A stretch of DNA of 64,000 bases from Stieleria sp. JC731 (GTDB lineage Bacteria; Planctomycetota; Planctomycetia; Pirellulales; Pirellulaceae): positions 1,301,996 to 1,365,995 of the forward strand of contig NZ_JAJKFQ010000002.1 in assembly GCF_020966635.1 (NCBI RefSeq), read 5' to 3'. The translations under genes and the position numbers were made by a program. Of the stretch, positions 42,655 through 50,630 are shown in pieces. The notes under the pieces are model-generated. The model was not told where the DNA came from. It searched no databases and was given only the letters and a program-made list of their open reading frames with translations. Each line of letters starts with the position of its first letter. Position 1 is the stretch's first letter.

Positions 42655-43317
42655 TCAACGGTCGAAGACCGTCCATTCCCCGGATAGGAGGTTGGCATTG
42701 GTTTTGGTGTCGATGGGGATGTTGCGGAGCCAGCGGGTGAATTGGTGGACCATTAATCCGGCGGCGATACTTGCGGCGTAAACGGTGCTTCGTGACGTGC
42801 AGGTGCCTTGCTGAGCTTCGGCTGCTGGGAATAGGGTCGAGCGGTATCGGTCGGCTGATTTGGTATCGGTTGCGGTCAAAACTCGGATTACCTCGCCGAG
42901 CATTCGGCCGTCTGCCCAGAAATCCGTTTTTCGCTCGATGGCATTCCAGATCGCTGTGCGTGCCGCGATCGAATCGACGCAACAGAATACAGCGTTGCCG
43001 ATCTTCTGCCGTGGCCGGAATCGATCTTCAATCCGAGCGACTTCGATCGATGGATCGATCTCCCCGATGGCACTCTCGCAAGCCTGCGTTTTGAGAGTGC
43101 CAATTTCTCGTTTTCGGTAGCCTTGCGTTGTCGTATTGGAAAGATCGACGACGTCGAAATCAATCAACTGAATCCGAGGGACGCCGATTCCAGCGATCTG
43201 AATCGCAACCTGTCGCCCAATGGCACCGACGCCAATGACCGTTGCCGAAATTTCGGCGAGTCGATCTGCTGGCACCAATCCCTGTTGACTCTGGAACCGA
43301 TCGGTAGCTGTACTCAT
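42655..43317 (-). CDS. ThiF/E1-like adenylating enzyme of the ubiquitin-like operon
   Basis: A 220-residue E1-type Rossmann protein. Start: the ATG at 43317, which overlaps the JAMM gene stop (ATGA); a longer frame to 43380 lies inside that gene. Seen: [19 protein letters not shown] (nucleotide loop, residues 28-46), [17 protein letters not shown], the Asp-containing [16 protein letters not shown], and Cys173 in [18 protein letters not shown] at the position of the thiolating Cys. Known: ThiF, MoeB and E1 adenylate the C-terminal Gly of a beta-grasp partner. Inferred: it activates the ubiquitin-like protein encoded at 44901-45125. It is shorter than ThiF and lacks a zinc knuckle. It is the last gene of the cluster. 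Confidence 0.88.
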   Translation of the reverse strand: MSTATDRFQSQQGLVPADRLAEISATVIGVGAIGRQVAIQIAGIGVPRIQLIDFDVVDLSNTTTQGYRKREIGTLKTQACESAIGEIDPSIEVARIEDRFRPRQKIGNAVFCCVDSIAARTAIWNAIERKTDFWADGRMLGEVIRVLTATDTKSADRYRSTLFPAAEAQQGTCTSRSTVYAASIAAGLMVHQFTRWLRNIPIDTKTNANLLSGEWTVFDR

Positions 43318-43925
43318 TGGCGCCACTCCGGATAGGTGCCGGAACGTTGAACTTGCATCGAATCTGACTCTTGCCACCATTCGAATTCCATGTCTGCAGC
43401 TGTATTCCGGTCGCGGCTCGCGAAAGGGTCATCGACAGAGACGTTTTCGCAGTACTCGGAAAACCATGCCTCGTGATCCGATGCTGGGAACTCGCATTCG
43501 AATTGGGTCCGGCAGCGTAGTCTCCTATCACACCGCGGGCCGACGTTGAATCGGGCGCGGGCATAGCTATTCCCTTCCCGCGCCAAGATGTACATCACGC
43601 ACCAGTCGCTGCCTCCAAAACAGCGCTCAAATGTTGCTTCGTCCGTCCCACTCGGCGAAGGTGAACTCCCTGGGTGCGTGTGGATCCAGATCCTGGCAAA
43701 TTGTTCGGGCTTCCTTCCCGCATCGACTTGTGAGTCGAAGAAGTCGGCAACGCTATCGTCGTCAAAGTCGACGGACACCGCCGTGCAAACTTGCTCGACG
43801 AGCTGAAAATCCTCCACGAGGAGAAGATCCTCGGCATTGGAAATACCGAATCCACCGACTTCGGTTGGCCCAACGTCACGGAGGAAAAGTAGCTTCGCCA
43901 TCGCGTAGGGAGTGAACCTAAGCAC
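43314..43925 (-). CDS. JAB/MPN (JAMM) metalloprotease, deubiquitinase-like
   Basis: A 203-residue protein starting at GTG 43925, overlapping the preceding gene by eight bases. The open frame extends much further upstream but over the Cys-rich gene, which has the better coding case. Seen: Glu22 in [10 protein letters not shown], and [20 protein letters not shown] with His82, His84, Ser92 and Asp95, the full JAMM signature HxHx7SxxD. Known: JAB proteins process or remove ubiquitin-like modifiers. Inferred: it trims the three residues after Gly in the beta-grasp protein and reverses conjugation. All metal ligands are present, so it should be active. Confidence 0.9.
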   Translation of the reverse strand: MLRFTPYAMAKLLFLRDVGPTEVGGFGISNAEDLLLVEDFQLVEQVCTAVSVDFDDDSVADFFDSQVDAGRKPEQFARIWIHTHPGSSPSPSGTDEATFERCFGGSDWCVMYILAREGNSYARARFNVGPRCDRRLRCRTQFECEFPASDHEAWFSEYCENVSVDDPFASRDRNTAADMEFEWWQESDSMQVQRSGTYPEWRQ

Positions 43926-44904
43926 GCGGTTGCTCGGTTTGGAAATCGGAAACTTCGGCTGATTCTTGTTCATTTCGATCGACGCAATCATCGCACATCC
44001 CTTCATGTAAGCAGGAGTCACAGAAACACTCATCACATTCATCGCAGGACTTGCCGCAGTAGTGGCAGCAGTAGTTATGGCAACCGGCGCACGTTCCGAT
44101 GCATTCGCTACAGAAGCGATCGGAGCACGAATCGCAGCTGGTGCTGCAGTCATCGCAAAGTTCGGTCTCGCACTTTGTGCAACGAGACAGGTCGTCGGAG
44201 TCAACCGTATCGCCGCAGCATCGGCACGTCACACCGTCCCAATCATCGAGCGAGACGTAGGCACTTGCCGCGTTGTAGGTTTTCAGGATTCGGTCAACGA
44301 TAGAGAAGAAATCATAAAGGCGGCCTTCCTGAAGAGCCCGCTTGATTGCCGTCGCACCATCACCCTCGCAGAGCGTGTCGCCTTGGACATGGGGATGCGT
44401 GGTCCCATCACGAGTTCCATTTCCCGGGGCCACGGACAACACCTCGTAAGGCCGCGTGTCATTGATTCGATCCCATCGCAGAACGATCTCGAAGCGTCCC
44501 AGGTAGACACTCTCCAAAACAATCTCTTCAGTGCGACAGCGAAGCTGCTTTGTAGATCGTTGGATCACCACATCGTCAAACTCTTGGCGTAGCGCCCTGA
44601 TTTCATGGAAGATCGAGCTTGGCGAGACCTCGGGATCTTTCCGTTGCATTACGGCTGATATCGATTCAGCATGTTTTCGCAATCGATCGACGGCGTCGCG
44701 GTACCGCTCCGCAGATTCACGAGCGGCGCAGTGCCAGCCACGGATTCGGGCCTTATCAAATCGCGATAACCAGCGACGACAGTCGTTCAGTGAATCCTCG
44801 ACTCCGCCCAAGCAGAGATGCTGAGTTGGACGCGTCGCCAACAACGCCGCGATCTCGGCTGCGGCAACGTATTGAGCACAAGCTTGATTTCGTGACTTGT
44901 TCAA
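43918..44904 (-). CDS. Cys-rich RING/treble-clef-like protein of the ubiquitin-like operon
   Basis: A 328-residue protein. The first 210 residues are helical and then beta-rich ([40 protein letters not shown]). The last 100 contain about 28 Cys in CxxC pairs ([60 protein letters not shown]), arranged as several consecutive zinc fingers. Known: RING-like treble-clef proteins encoded next to E1, JAB and ubiquitin-like genes have been described in bacteria, including planctomycetes. Inferred: an E3-like adaptor or the conjugation substrate receptor; no separate E2 is visible. It overlaps the beta-grasp gene by four bases. Confidence 0.8.
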   Translation of the reverse strand: MNKSRNQACAQYVAAAEIAALLATRPTQHLCLGGVEDSLNDCRRWLSRFDKARIRGWHCAARESAERYRDAVDRLRKHAESISAVMQRKDPEVSPSSIFHEIRALRQEFDDVVIQRSTKQLRCRTEEIVLESVYLGRFEIVLRWDRINDTRPYEVLSVAPGNGTRDGTTHPHVQGDTLCEGDGATAIKRALQEGRLYDFFSIVDRILKTYNAASAYVSLDDWDGVTCRCCGDTVDSDDLSRCTKCETELCDDCSTSCDSCSDRFCSECIGTCAGCHNYCCHYCGKSCDECDECFCDSCLHEGMCDDCVDRNEQESAEVSDFQTEQPRA

Positions 44905-45125
44905 CGGTGTGCACCCTCAATTTTCAATGGGGTGAAACTCACTCGGTCACCATCGCATAGCAATTGATCTGACGTTGCAGGTTGCCGGTTAACTCGAATC
45001 AAGTAATTGTTCGGGTTGAAGGCGCCGATGTGTCGCTCAAAAAGCTGTTTGACTGTAGTGCTAGCCGACAGTTCGACGTGCTCCGCGAATCCTCCGGCGT
45101 CATTTGAAATCAACAGGACTTTCAT
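44901..45125 (-). CDS. Ubiquitin-like (MoaD/ThiS-type beta-grasp) protein
   Basis: A 74-residue protein. Seen: [31 protein letters not shown] (helix), [20 protein letters not shown] and [14 protein letters not shown]. The strand-helix-strand order and the DGDRVSFTP end are those of MoaD/ThiS. It ends EGAHR instead of GG; removal of AHR would leave a C-terminal Gly. Known: beta-grasp modifiers need a free terminal Gly for adenylation by E1. Inferred: pro-protein processed by the JAMM protease two genes downstream and activated by the E1 three genes downstream. ATGA overlap with the Cys-rich gene indicates coupled translation. Confidence 0.8.
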   Translation of the reverse strand: MKVLLISNDAGGFAEHVELSASTTVKQLFERHIGAFNPNNYLIRVNRQPATSDQLLCDGDRVSFTPLKIEGAHR

Positions 45126-45249
45126 GTTTGTTTACCTTTTTGGCTCGCTTGTTCTTGGTGCGTTTGGAAAAACGAATTCGCCGCCGCCCGCGAATCGGGT
45201 GGCGGCGAACCGTTACGTTGGGATTCTGCGTCTTGCGAGTAGCTGTCAT
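45100..45249 (-). CDS. Very small, highly basic protein (uncertain)
   Basis: A 49-residue frame from the ATG at 45249, four bases after the upstream stop, running 26 bases into the ubiquitin-like gene. Seen: [20 protein letters not shown] and [20 protein letters not shown], with about 20 Lys/Arg. It fills an otherwise empty 128-base gap in a tightly packed operon, which supports it. There is no clear ribosome-binding site. It could be a lysine-rich conjugation substrate or a nucleic-acid binder, or not expressed at all. Confidence 0.4.
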   Translation of the reverse strand: MTATRKTQNPNVTVRRHPIRGRRRIRFSKRTKNKRAKKVNKHESPVDFK

Positions 45250-45253
45250 CGCT

Positions 45254-45472
45254 TTAGCAGAATGCAACTTCGGGATCGAAGCTGCTGTCATCAAGATCCC
45301 TGCATAGGAGGTCAAAATCATCCCAGTCGAGGACACGACCGCCGTGCACGGGATCGGTCGGATCATCAAAGGGCTGATCAGGGTCCGCGATTAAGAATCC
45401 AAGACGCTTGATCGCGGTGACGGTCTCACCCGTTGCTCGGGCAACGGCGCGGTTGAGTTCGTTCTGGTTCAT
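45254..45472 (-). CDS. Small acidic protein of the planctomycete cluster
   Basis: A 72-residue protein with GGAG before the ATG at 45472. Seen: MNQNELNRAVARATGETVTA (an HTH-like helix pair), IKRLGFLIADPDQPFDDP and GRVLDWDDFDLLCRDLDD. I associate this wording with short planctomycete proteins of unknown function that begin with a phage-repressor-like helix. It is the first gene after the internal hairpin at 45506, so it may head the ubiquitin-like part of the cluster. Confidence 0.65.
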   Translation of the reverse strand: MNQNELNRAVARATGETVTAIKRLGFLIADPDQPFDDPTDPVHGGRVLDWDDFDLLCRDLDDSSFDPEVAFC

Positions 45473-45505
45473 CGAAATCTCCAAGATGGGTGGGGACAAA
45501 AAGAA

Positions 45506-45543
45506 AGCCCCGGCCGTCTGATTTGCATCAGACGACCGGGGCT
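45506..45543 (-). terminator. Intrinsic terminator-like hairpin between the two halves of the cluster
   Basis: AGCCCCGG (45506-45513) pairs with CCGGGGCT (45536-45543), and CGTCTGAT pairs with ATCAGACG inside it, giving a 16-pair stem with one C-A mismatch and a TTGC loop. On the minus strand it is followed by TTCTTTTTG. It lies between the 82-residue gene and the next start only 34 bases away, so it fits an attenuator better than an operon end. Confidence 0.8.
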
Positions 45544-45573
45544 ACGGATCTAGATCTGTGTTGGTGGCTAGAC

Positions 45574-45822
45574 CTAGTGACGAACTAGCCAATGAGATTG
45601 AAGCCAAGTGACCTCGGCGTCTAATGCATCCCTGCGCCGTCGAAACGGTCCCAGAACAGGACCTCCTACAACGGAAAGATCGGCAGTCCATTGCCCATCT
45701 GGTGTTGGTTCGACATAGGAACCACGCTTGATTGAGATCGAGCCGACACTTTTGAGATCGACTCGATCATCGAATATCGTCCGAAGCTGGCCGCTTGGAT
45801 CAATTACTACCGTGACCGTCAT
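45574..45822 (-). CDS. Hypothetical 82-residue protein
   Basis: Seen: MTVTVVIDPSGQLRTIFDDR, then VGSISIKRGSYVEPTPDGQW and RRRDALDAEVTWLQSHWLVR, a small alpha/beta protein without signal peptide or membrane segment. Its ATG overlaps the stop of the preceding gene by four bases, so the pair is translated together. Similar short proteins accompany Ycf46-type operons in planctomycetes as far as I recall. Function is unknown. The terminator-like hairpin follows 30 bases after its stop. Confidence 0.7.
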   Translation of the reverse strand: MTVTVVIDPSGQLRTIFDDRVDLKSVGSISIKRGSYVEPTPDGQWTADLSVVGGPVLGPFRRRRDALDAEVTWLQSHWLVRH

Positions 45823-46763
45823 CGCGGGCCCCGGATGATGTTGCGGCGAGGTCGGTCGGTCATCAATTCATCGAGCCGCGATTCGACCTGGGATAGCGAT
45901 GTTGCGACGTGATTCCGAAGTGAATTTCGGTCTCGTAACTCCTGCGGGGAAACGCCGCTGATCACCTGACGCGCGTGATCCACCAGTTCATCAAGCGATT
46001 CGTTGCTGTGGATATTCAGCCGCTTGAAGCGATCAAAAAACTCGTTCAAGTTCGTCACAGCCGAGTCGCGAAAAACTTTGGGTTTCCCATCAACGGATCC
46101 CGACAGTCGTTCGGCCAGGTGATTGACCAGCTGAGTCAGCTCTTCCGCGAAGGTCTGTTCAGCGAGCTCGACGGCTTCGGCAAACCGCGACTGAACGCGT
46201 TTGCATTCCTGTTCGTACAACTCGGGGTTGACCGTCCGCAGATATGCCGGAGGACTGACAGATGGAAAGTCCCAACTGATTGCGAATTGGTCGGTTACCG
46301 TGGCCGGATAGTCTGATGAATCGAACAAGTGACCGAGTTGTTCCCGTGCGGCGTCAACCAGCTCACTGAAACATCGATCCAATTCGGCTACCGCATCGAC
46401 CAATTCATCCCGAATCGATGTCATTTGGCCATCAAATTCAGAGACATCGTTTCGACGCAACAAGCGGACGCCGGGCTCGATGTAAGGCAACGTCATTCCT
46501 TTCCACAAGGCGGTCGCTTTTGTTTTGACAGTCGAAACCGCTCGAAACGCGGGGTGTGACGTGTCGAACAATCGCTTGGCGGCAGATAGGGTGCGGATAT
46601 CCGCGTCAAAGGCGCCCGCAGCCTGTTGTCGCTGATCGCGGCTGAGGCTCTTGCGAGTCCCCGGCCAACGGATGTGAAGTCGAACGGCGGTTGTTTCGGA
46701 TTGAAGCCGATTTCCATGTGTTTGCGTTGTTTGGCTTTCCGGTTCGTCGAGCATGACGCTCAT
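45819..46763 (-). CDS. Hypothetical helical protein, 314 aa
   Basis: Start: ATG at 46763 preceded by AGAGGAG; the open frame extends upstream to 46916 but those residues are Arg/Thr-rich and lie over the neighbouring gene. Seen: a helical, charged protein with LHIRWPGTRKSLSRDQRQQA near the N terminus, AAKRLFDTSHPAFRAVSTVK, and long helices (AVELAEQTFAEELTQLVNHL, DELVDHARQVISG). There is no transmembrane segment or enzymatic motif. The start lies 24 bases after the 61-residue gene and downstream of the AAA+ gene, so it is probably a structural partner of that motor. Confidence 0.75.
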   Translation of the reverse strand: MSVMLDEPESQTTQTHGNRLQSETTAVRLHIRWPGTRKSLSRDQRQQAAGAFDADIRTLSAAKRLFDTSHPAFRAVSTVKTKATALWKGMTLPYIEPGVRLLRRNDVSEFDGQMTSIRDELVDAVAELDRCFSELVDAAREQLGHLFDSSDYPATVTDQFAISWDFPSVSPPAYLRTVNPELYEQECKRVQSRFAEAVELAEQTFAEELTQLVNHLAERLSGSVDGKPKVFRDSAVTNLNEFFDRFKRLNIHSNESLDELVDHARQVISGVSPQELRDRNSLRNHVATSLSQVESRLDELMTDRPRRNIIRGPR

Positions 46764-46786
46764 AGGTACTCCTCTGAATATGGTTT

Positions 46787-46972
46787 TCACTTGGATGGGG
46801 ATTGGAGTCGCGCGATGACGGACTCCAGTTCTGCCTTTCCCAGCATTGGGACGGGTGACGCATCGAAGTAGTGTTTCTGAGTTGCGGGTTCGGCTGATAA
46901 CATTTCGTCGCGCCAATACCGCAAGGCAGCCCGAATGACTGCGAGTTCGTTGGATGAAAGGTCGACTTCCAT
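46787..46972 (-). CDS. Hypothetical 61-residue protein
   Basis: Seen: MEVDLSSNELAVIRAALRYW and RDEMLSAEPATQKHYFDASP, then LGKAELESVIARL, a small helical protein. It begins three bases after the AAA+ stop, and its own stop is 24 bases before the next start. Tight packing in the operon and no overlap with a better frame support it. No family is recognised. Confidence 0.65.
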   Translation of the reverse strand: MEVDLSSNELAVIRAALRYWRDEMLSAEPATQKHYFDASPVPMLGKAELESVIARLQSPSK

Positions 46973-46975
46973 CGT

Positions 46976-48469
46976 TCAGTTCTGGGATGGATTCGTGCGA
47001 GAGACGCGACGGCGAGCCTTGCCGTTCGTTGGTTTGAATTGGTATATGCCAGATTTTTCGGCATCAAGGCATCGCCCGCTGGCCCACTGCCTCAATTGCT
47101 CGACCGATTCCGACGCGGTCGCAGATACTGGGACCACGTTTAGTGCGGCTTGCGAAAGCGGGATGTCAAGCAAAGCGGCAAGACGGCAGCAGGAGCGGAC
47201 CTCCGCACCTGTCCACCCCTCATCACCCGGACGCCGTTGATCGGCATCAAGCTGGAACAGACGAATGTACTGGTCCCAGATGCGGTCCTTCTGCTCCCGG
47301 CCAGGTAAGTCCAAGAACACGATACCGTCAAATCGTTCGGCGCGAGTTAGTTCCGGCGGAAGTCGTGAGATGTCATTGCAGGTTGCGATCAGGTACACGT
47401 TTGATGTGTGATCGTTCATCCAGGACAACAGCGTCCCCAGCATCCTTGATGACACGCCTGAATCGTTTTGTCCCGAACCCGATGCGCCACTGAGGGCCTT
47501 CTCCAGTTCGTCCACAAACAGGATTGCGGGCGCCATCGCATCTGCGATTTGCAGCACTCGTCGGACATTCTGTTCTGTCTGTCCAACGAGGCTTCCCATC
47601 AGGGCACCGATGTCGAGAATCAATGTGGGTCTGCCGGTTTCGCGGCCGAGTGCTTTTGCGAAAGCCGTCTTGCCGGTCCCCGGAACACCCAGCAGCAACA
47701 CGCCCTTGGGCTGTTTGAGCAGATTGTCCCGTCCCGAATGCAGAAGGGATCGTTTGCAAAATGCTTTCAAGCTTTCCAGGCCACCGAGTGATCGGAAGTC
47801 CTCCTCGCCTTTGTAGAGACGCAGTAGCCCGGACTTCTTCAGCATGCCCGATTTCAATTCCCAAATCGTGTCGGGCTTTACCCTGGATTCGCGGACGAGA
47901 CTGAGGCCGATGGCATTTTCCATCTCCAGTCGCGTCAGCCCTATCGCAGCGTCGAGAACTGTTTCGAGTTCGTCGCCGGTCGGAAGCTCACCGTCTTCGG
48001 TGGCGATCTCTTCTGCAATCTGTCTTAGTAGCTGGCGATTCGGCAGTGGGTGATCGACGACGACGAACAGCTTTTCCAGTTCGGTTGGAATCAGGACGAT
48101 GGGTGACAGCACGATGTAGATCGTTCGAGTCGATTTTCCACGTACGGCCTGACCGGCTAGCGTCTGTACGATTTCGGCCGAGCCGAGAAATCGATGAAAG
48201 TTGCGTAGTACAACGATCAATGGCGATTCTTCTGAAGCGAGCGAGGGTATCACACGGATCGCCGACAAGGGATCTGAGGCTTGGTCGTCACCGACCGTGC
48301 TGCCGGATAGTTGAATTCCTTGGTCAATGTCCCAACTGGCCATCCGCCAATCTTGGTCTCGACACAATTGTGCGATCTCTGCGATCGCGTCATCGTGTTC
48401 GTAGCTTTCAACCCAGATGGCCGAGAAACATGCTCGTGTCAATTCCTCGATCCGTTCGGAAAGATTCAT
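46976..48469 (-). CDS. Ycf46-like AAA+ ATPase
   Basis: A 497-residue protein. Start: ATG at 48469 after AAAAGGAA; the upstream extension to 48562 has no family-like sequence. Seen: the Ycf46 N domain (FSAIWVESYEHDDAIAEIAQ, then LIVVLRNFHRFLGS), DLETVLDAAIGLTRLEMENA-like helical part, Walker A LLLGVPGTGKTAFAKALG near residue 260, Walker B AILFVDELEKALSG near 313, and YLIATCNDISRLPPELTRAE. Known: Ycf46 is conserved in cyanobacteria and planctomycetes near Ycf35 (DUF1257) and DUF2997. Inferred: the motor that works on proteins tagged or processed by the ubiquitin-like module encoded downstream in the cluster. Confidence 0.88.
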   Translation of the reverse strand: MNLSERIEELTRACFSAIWVESYEHDDAIAEIAQLCRDQDWRMASWDIDQGIQLSGSTVGDDQASDPLSAIRVIPSLASEESPLIVVLRNFHRFLGSAEIVQTLAGQAVRGKSTRTIYIVLSPIVLIPTELEKLFVVVDHPLPNRQLLRQIAEEIATEDGELPTGDELETVLDAAIGLTRLEMENAIGLSLVRESRVKPDTIWELKSGMLKKSGLLRLYKGEEDFRSLGGLESLKAFCKRSLLHSGRDNLLKQPKGVLLLGVPGTGKTAFAKALGRETGRPTLILDIGALMGSLVGQTEQNVRRVLQIADAMAPAILFVDELEKALSGASGSGQNDSGVSSRMLGTLLSWMNDHTSNVYLIATCNDISRLPPELTRAERFDGIVFLDLPGREQKDRIWDQYIRLFQLDADQRRPGDEGWTGAEVRSCCRLAALLDIPLSQAALNVVPVSATASESVEQLRQWASGRCLDAEKSGIYQFKPTNGKARRRVSRTNPSQN

Positions 48470-48594
48470 TAGGCATTCCTTTTGAATGAGTATTTGGGTT
48501 TCGACAACTAGGTCAGTGCGTGACGGACCCCGTCGTCGGGTTTCGTTGCAAGCGTTTGTCAACGTTTGAGAAGTAAGAACTTCGAGTTGTTTGG

Positions 48595-48786
48595 CTAACG
48601 TTCTTGTTGCCTGTTTTGCTCGATTTGAGACTTCGCGTAGAATTCGCTCGTCAGCACTTCCGATTGCCGTTTGCCCAGCGTTGACTCAAGCAATCGACTC
48701 GCTTCTCGGCATTCATCGCCCGCGAAGCCTCTGGTTTCAACACGAGTTTCACCGTTGAGTCGAACGAGGATTTCGATGGTTTTCAA
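48595..48786 (-). CDS. DUF2997 protein
   Basis: A 63-residue protein. Seen: MKTIEILVRLNGETRVETRG, FAGDECREASRLLESTLGK, then SEVLTSEFYA, which matches the DUF2997 pattern (strand-strand-helix with GxxC). Its ATG overlaps the stop of the DUF1257 gene (ATGA). Known: DUF2997 regularly accompanies DUF1257 and Ycf46. The function is unknown. There is a 125-base gap before the AAA+ gene. Confidence 0.85.
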   Translation of the reverse strand: MKTIEILVRLNGETRVETRGFAGDECREASRLLESTLGKRQSEVLTSEFYAKSQIEQNRQQER

Positions 48787-49151
48787 GCTTCACCTCCGAG
48801 TTGAATGGTGAGTTTGATCGTCCCATCAGCCAAGGTTTGTTCGGTAACCGAGTGCCCCTGTCGTCTCGATTCAAAGACGGACTTTTCAACCGCGTAGGCT
48901 TGTTTGAGCCGATCGAGGTGGACTTGATCGCCCCACTTGCCGTTGTAGTTGTCGTAGAGCACGGTGCCGGTCTCGATCTGGCAGACGACCGGATATCTCC
49001 AATCGGGAAGTTCGACACAGTAGCCGGTCGCCTCACTGCTAAACAGCTTGGTGGTCCGATGGACCGGTTCCGCCAGTCCGAGTCTTTGGCAAGAGCGACG
49101 TAGGGCAATGGGATCTCGAATCTCTGTCGCGATAGTCACGACGTGCGACAT
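48783..49151 (-). CDS. DUF1257 (Ycf35-like) protein
   Basis: A 122-residue protein. Start: ATG at 49151 (MSHVVTIATEIRDPIALRRS), which matches the usual family start; the frame is open to 49181. Seen: ATGYCVELPDWRYPVVCQIE and DNYNGKWGDQVHLDRLKQAY, AVEKSVFESRRQGHSVTEQ, the DUF1257 pattern. Known: Ycf35/DUF1257 pairs with DUF2997 and Ycf46-type AAA+ proteins, in cyanobacteria and plastids too. Function unproven; the set is presumed to form a complex. Confidence 0.9.
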   Translation of the reverse strand: MSHVVTIATEIRDPIALRRSCQRLGLAEPVHRTTKLFSSEATGYCVELPDWRYPVVCQIETGTVLYDNYNGKWGDQVHLDRLKQAYAVEKSVFESRRQGHSVTEQTLADGTIKLTIQLGGEA

Positions 49152-49177
49152 GTCTTGTCCTCTGATGTTGGGGGAAA

Positions 49178-49672
49178 TCATTTGGGTTCTTGGGGATCAG
49201 TCGTGGTGTCAAGGAGTCGACCACGATGTGAAGTGTCGCTTCGATCAAACAACATGGGCCGATCGGCGACCATATCGTCGATCATCAAGTTGACCATTGC
49301 TTGATCGCTTAAGGCATCCTGCGGGCTGGTGAGCAACAGCCAGATCAAGCCCAGCGGGAGCAAGCAGGCGAAAATGAGACCCACGCTGGTGATCGCCGCT
49401 GCGGAAAGCGAGTCAAACCGACGTGATGACGCGATATCGCGCCGTTCGTCCTCGAGTTGGTCACGCTCTTGATTGATTTTGGAACGTTCGGACTGCACCT
49501 CCCGTTGCATTGCGGCAACCTCTCGTTGCAGTTCCGCGGCGCGAACGTTCTGTTCAGCTTGTCGGATTTCGTGACGCTGCGCCATCTCGATCAGACGGGT
49601 ATCTTTATCTCTTGGGCATCCCGCCACGATCGCCAACAGCATCATCGGAATCAGAATGGATGGTGTTTTCAC
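49178..49672 (-). CDS. Lipoprotein-like membrane protein with coiled coil
   Basis: A 164-residue protein starting at GTG 49672 after GGAGG. Seen: an N-terminal signal with lipobox-like LLAIVAGC (Cys19), a coiled coil (EQNVRAAELQREVAAMQREV, then QSERSKINQERDQLEDERR) and a membrane helix AAAITSVGLIFACLLPLGLI about residues 92-112, with a cytoplasm-like acidic tail. Inferred: a membrane anchor for the complex, with the coiled coil outside or in the paryphoplasm. No family is recognised. Confidence 0.75.
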   Translation of the reverse strand: MKTPSILIPMMLLAIVAGCPRDKDTRLIEMAQRHEIRQAEQNVRAAELQREVAAMQREVQSERSKINQERDQLEDERRDIASSRRFDSLSAAAITSVGLIFACLLPLGLIWLLLTSPQDALSDQAMVNLMIDDMVADRPMLFDRSDTSHRGRLLDTTTDPQEPK

Positions 49673-49802
49673 GGGACCTCCAACGGTCCATCAGGCGTTT
49701 GAGGATTCGTTGCAGCGCCAGTCGCAACCGTCGTTCTTTGATCAGTGCGACGATCGCCAACAGCAATGCAACTGACAGAAGGGTTAACACAATGTGCGTC
49801 AA
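49605..49802 (-). CDS. Small single-pass membrane protein
   Basis: A 65-residue frame from TTG 49802 with AAGGTG upstream. Seen: a hydrophobic segment MTHIVLTLLSVALLLAIVAL followed by the basic KERRLRLALQRILKRLMDRW, typical of a type I or tail-in membrane peptide. Its last 22 codons overlap the start of the lipoprotein-like gene in another frame. It is plausible but short, and the TTG start is uncertain. Confidence 0.5.
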   Translation of the reverse strand: MTHIVLTLLSVALLLAIVALIKERRLRLALQRILKRLMDRWRSRENTIHSDSDDAVGDRGGMPKR

Positions 49803-49870
49803 AAAGCACCTTTTCGGGTTTTGTGGTCGGAGTAGGGAATGTCACGGAAAGCTAAGAACCGCTTCAAGTA

Positions 49871-49899
49871 ATATGCCGCATTTTTGCCGCTTATTTAGC
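49871..49899 (+). repeat. Spaced repeat ATATGCCGCA-N12-ATTTAGC, copy A
   Basis: ATATGCCGCA at 49871-49880 and ATTTAGC at 49893-49899, separated by 12 bases. It lies in the 183-base gap between the small membrane protein and the zinc-finger membrane protein. Two further copies with identical spacing lie at 50990 and 51116. Confidence 0.6.
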
Positions 49900-49985
49900 T
49901 GTGCCACCTGGAGCGATTCGCTCCGTTGAATACGGTCAGCGAATACCTCGCTGATCTGCGCTTGCCATCAGCAAGGAGCTTGCCG

Positions 49986-50630
49986 TCAAAAGGACCGTCC
50001 TGATCCATAGCACGACGGGCACGACCTTGATTGCAGAACGCCGTTACCGTCAACGTATCGATAGACCCCGGCGCCGCCGCAACGTGGGCAGATAGCAGTA
50101 TTTTCAATCGACTGTTTGAATCGCTGGTAGCGAGGGTCGTTTTGCTGTCGGCGCTGTTGTTCGGCACTTGCGCCAAGCAGTGCCCCTAGAAACTCCGCCG
50201 CTGCTCGCGACGCTTCATCATCCTCGGAGAGGCTTGGGGCTTGTGTCGTGCTGGCCTTTTTTTCCCGTTTTGGTGAACGGGCATGGGGCTCCGGTTGCTC
50301 CACCGAATGCTCTCTGGTAGTAACGGTCCGTTCTTCAGAATCAGTCTCTCGGCCCGACGGAACAACGGCCAGGAGTCCAAAGATCAAGATGGCCACAAGC
50401 ATCGTACCGAGCACGGGAACGAAATCGATGCCCCTTAACGGTGGCCTGTCTGAGTCCCTTTTCAATCGCTTTGTGACGAGCGTCACTGCCAGATAGAGTG
50501 TCAGGATCACGGCCGCAAATCCGCCAAGGGAGAGCGAGATTCGGATGAGTGGCCACAGCCATCCAAAGGCATAGAGAACGGAAAAGGCAACAATGGTTGT
50601 AGCCAACTGAAACTTCTTAGTCGTGTTCAT
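49986..50630 (-). CDS. Membrane protein with DnaJ-type zinc-finger C terminus
   Basis: A 214-residue protein and the first gene of the cluster. Seen: three membrane helices (ATTIVAFSVLYAFGWLWPLI, GGFAAVILTLYLAVTLV, FVPVLGTMLVAILIFGLLAV) within residues 8-90, a charged low-complexity linker, a helical part (AAAEFLGALLGASAEQQRRQ), and a C-terminal CPRCGGAGVYRYVDGNG plus RSCPSCYGSGRSF with two CxxCxGxG repeats, as in the DnaJ zinc centre. Known: CxxCxGxG repeats bind zinc and unfolded protein. Inferred: a membrane adaptor for the AAA+ complex. The repeats and the long hairpin upstream (50990-51210) may mark its control region. Confidence 0.78.
   Translation of the reverse strand: MNTTKKFQLATTIVAFSVLYAFGWLWPLIRISLSLGGFAAVILTLYLAVTLVTKRLKRDSDRPPLRGIDFVPVLGTMLVAILIFGLLAVVPSGRETDSEERTVTTREHSVEQPEPHARSPKREKKASTTQAPSLSEDDEASRAAAEFLGALLGASAEQQRRQQNDPRYQRFKQSIENTAICPRCGGAGVYRYVDGNGVLQSRSCPSCYGSGRSF

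Noticed and set aside
43926..44204. 93-residue extension of the JAMM protein
   Set aside because: Ala/Thr-rich antisense-like sequence lying over the Cys-rich gene, which has clear zinc fingers in its own frame.
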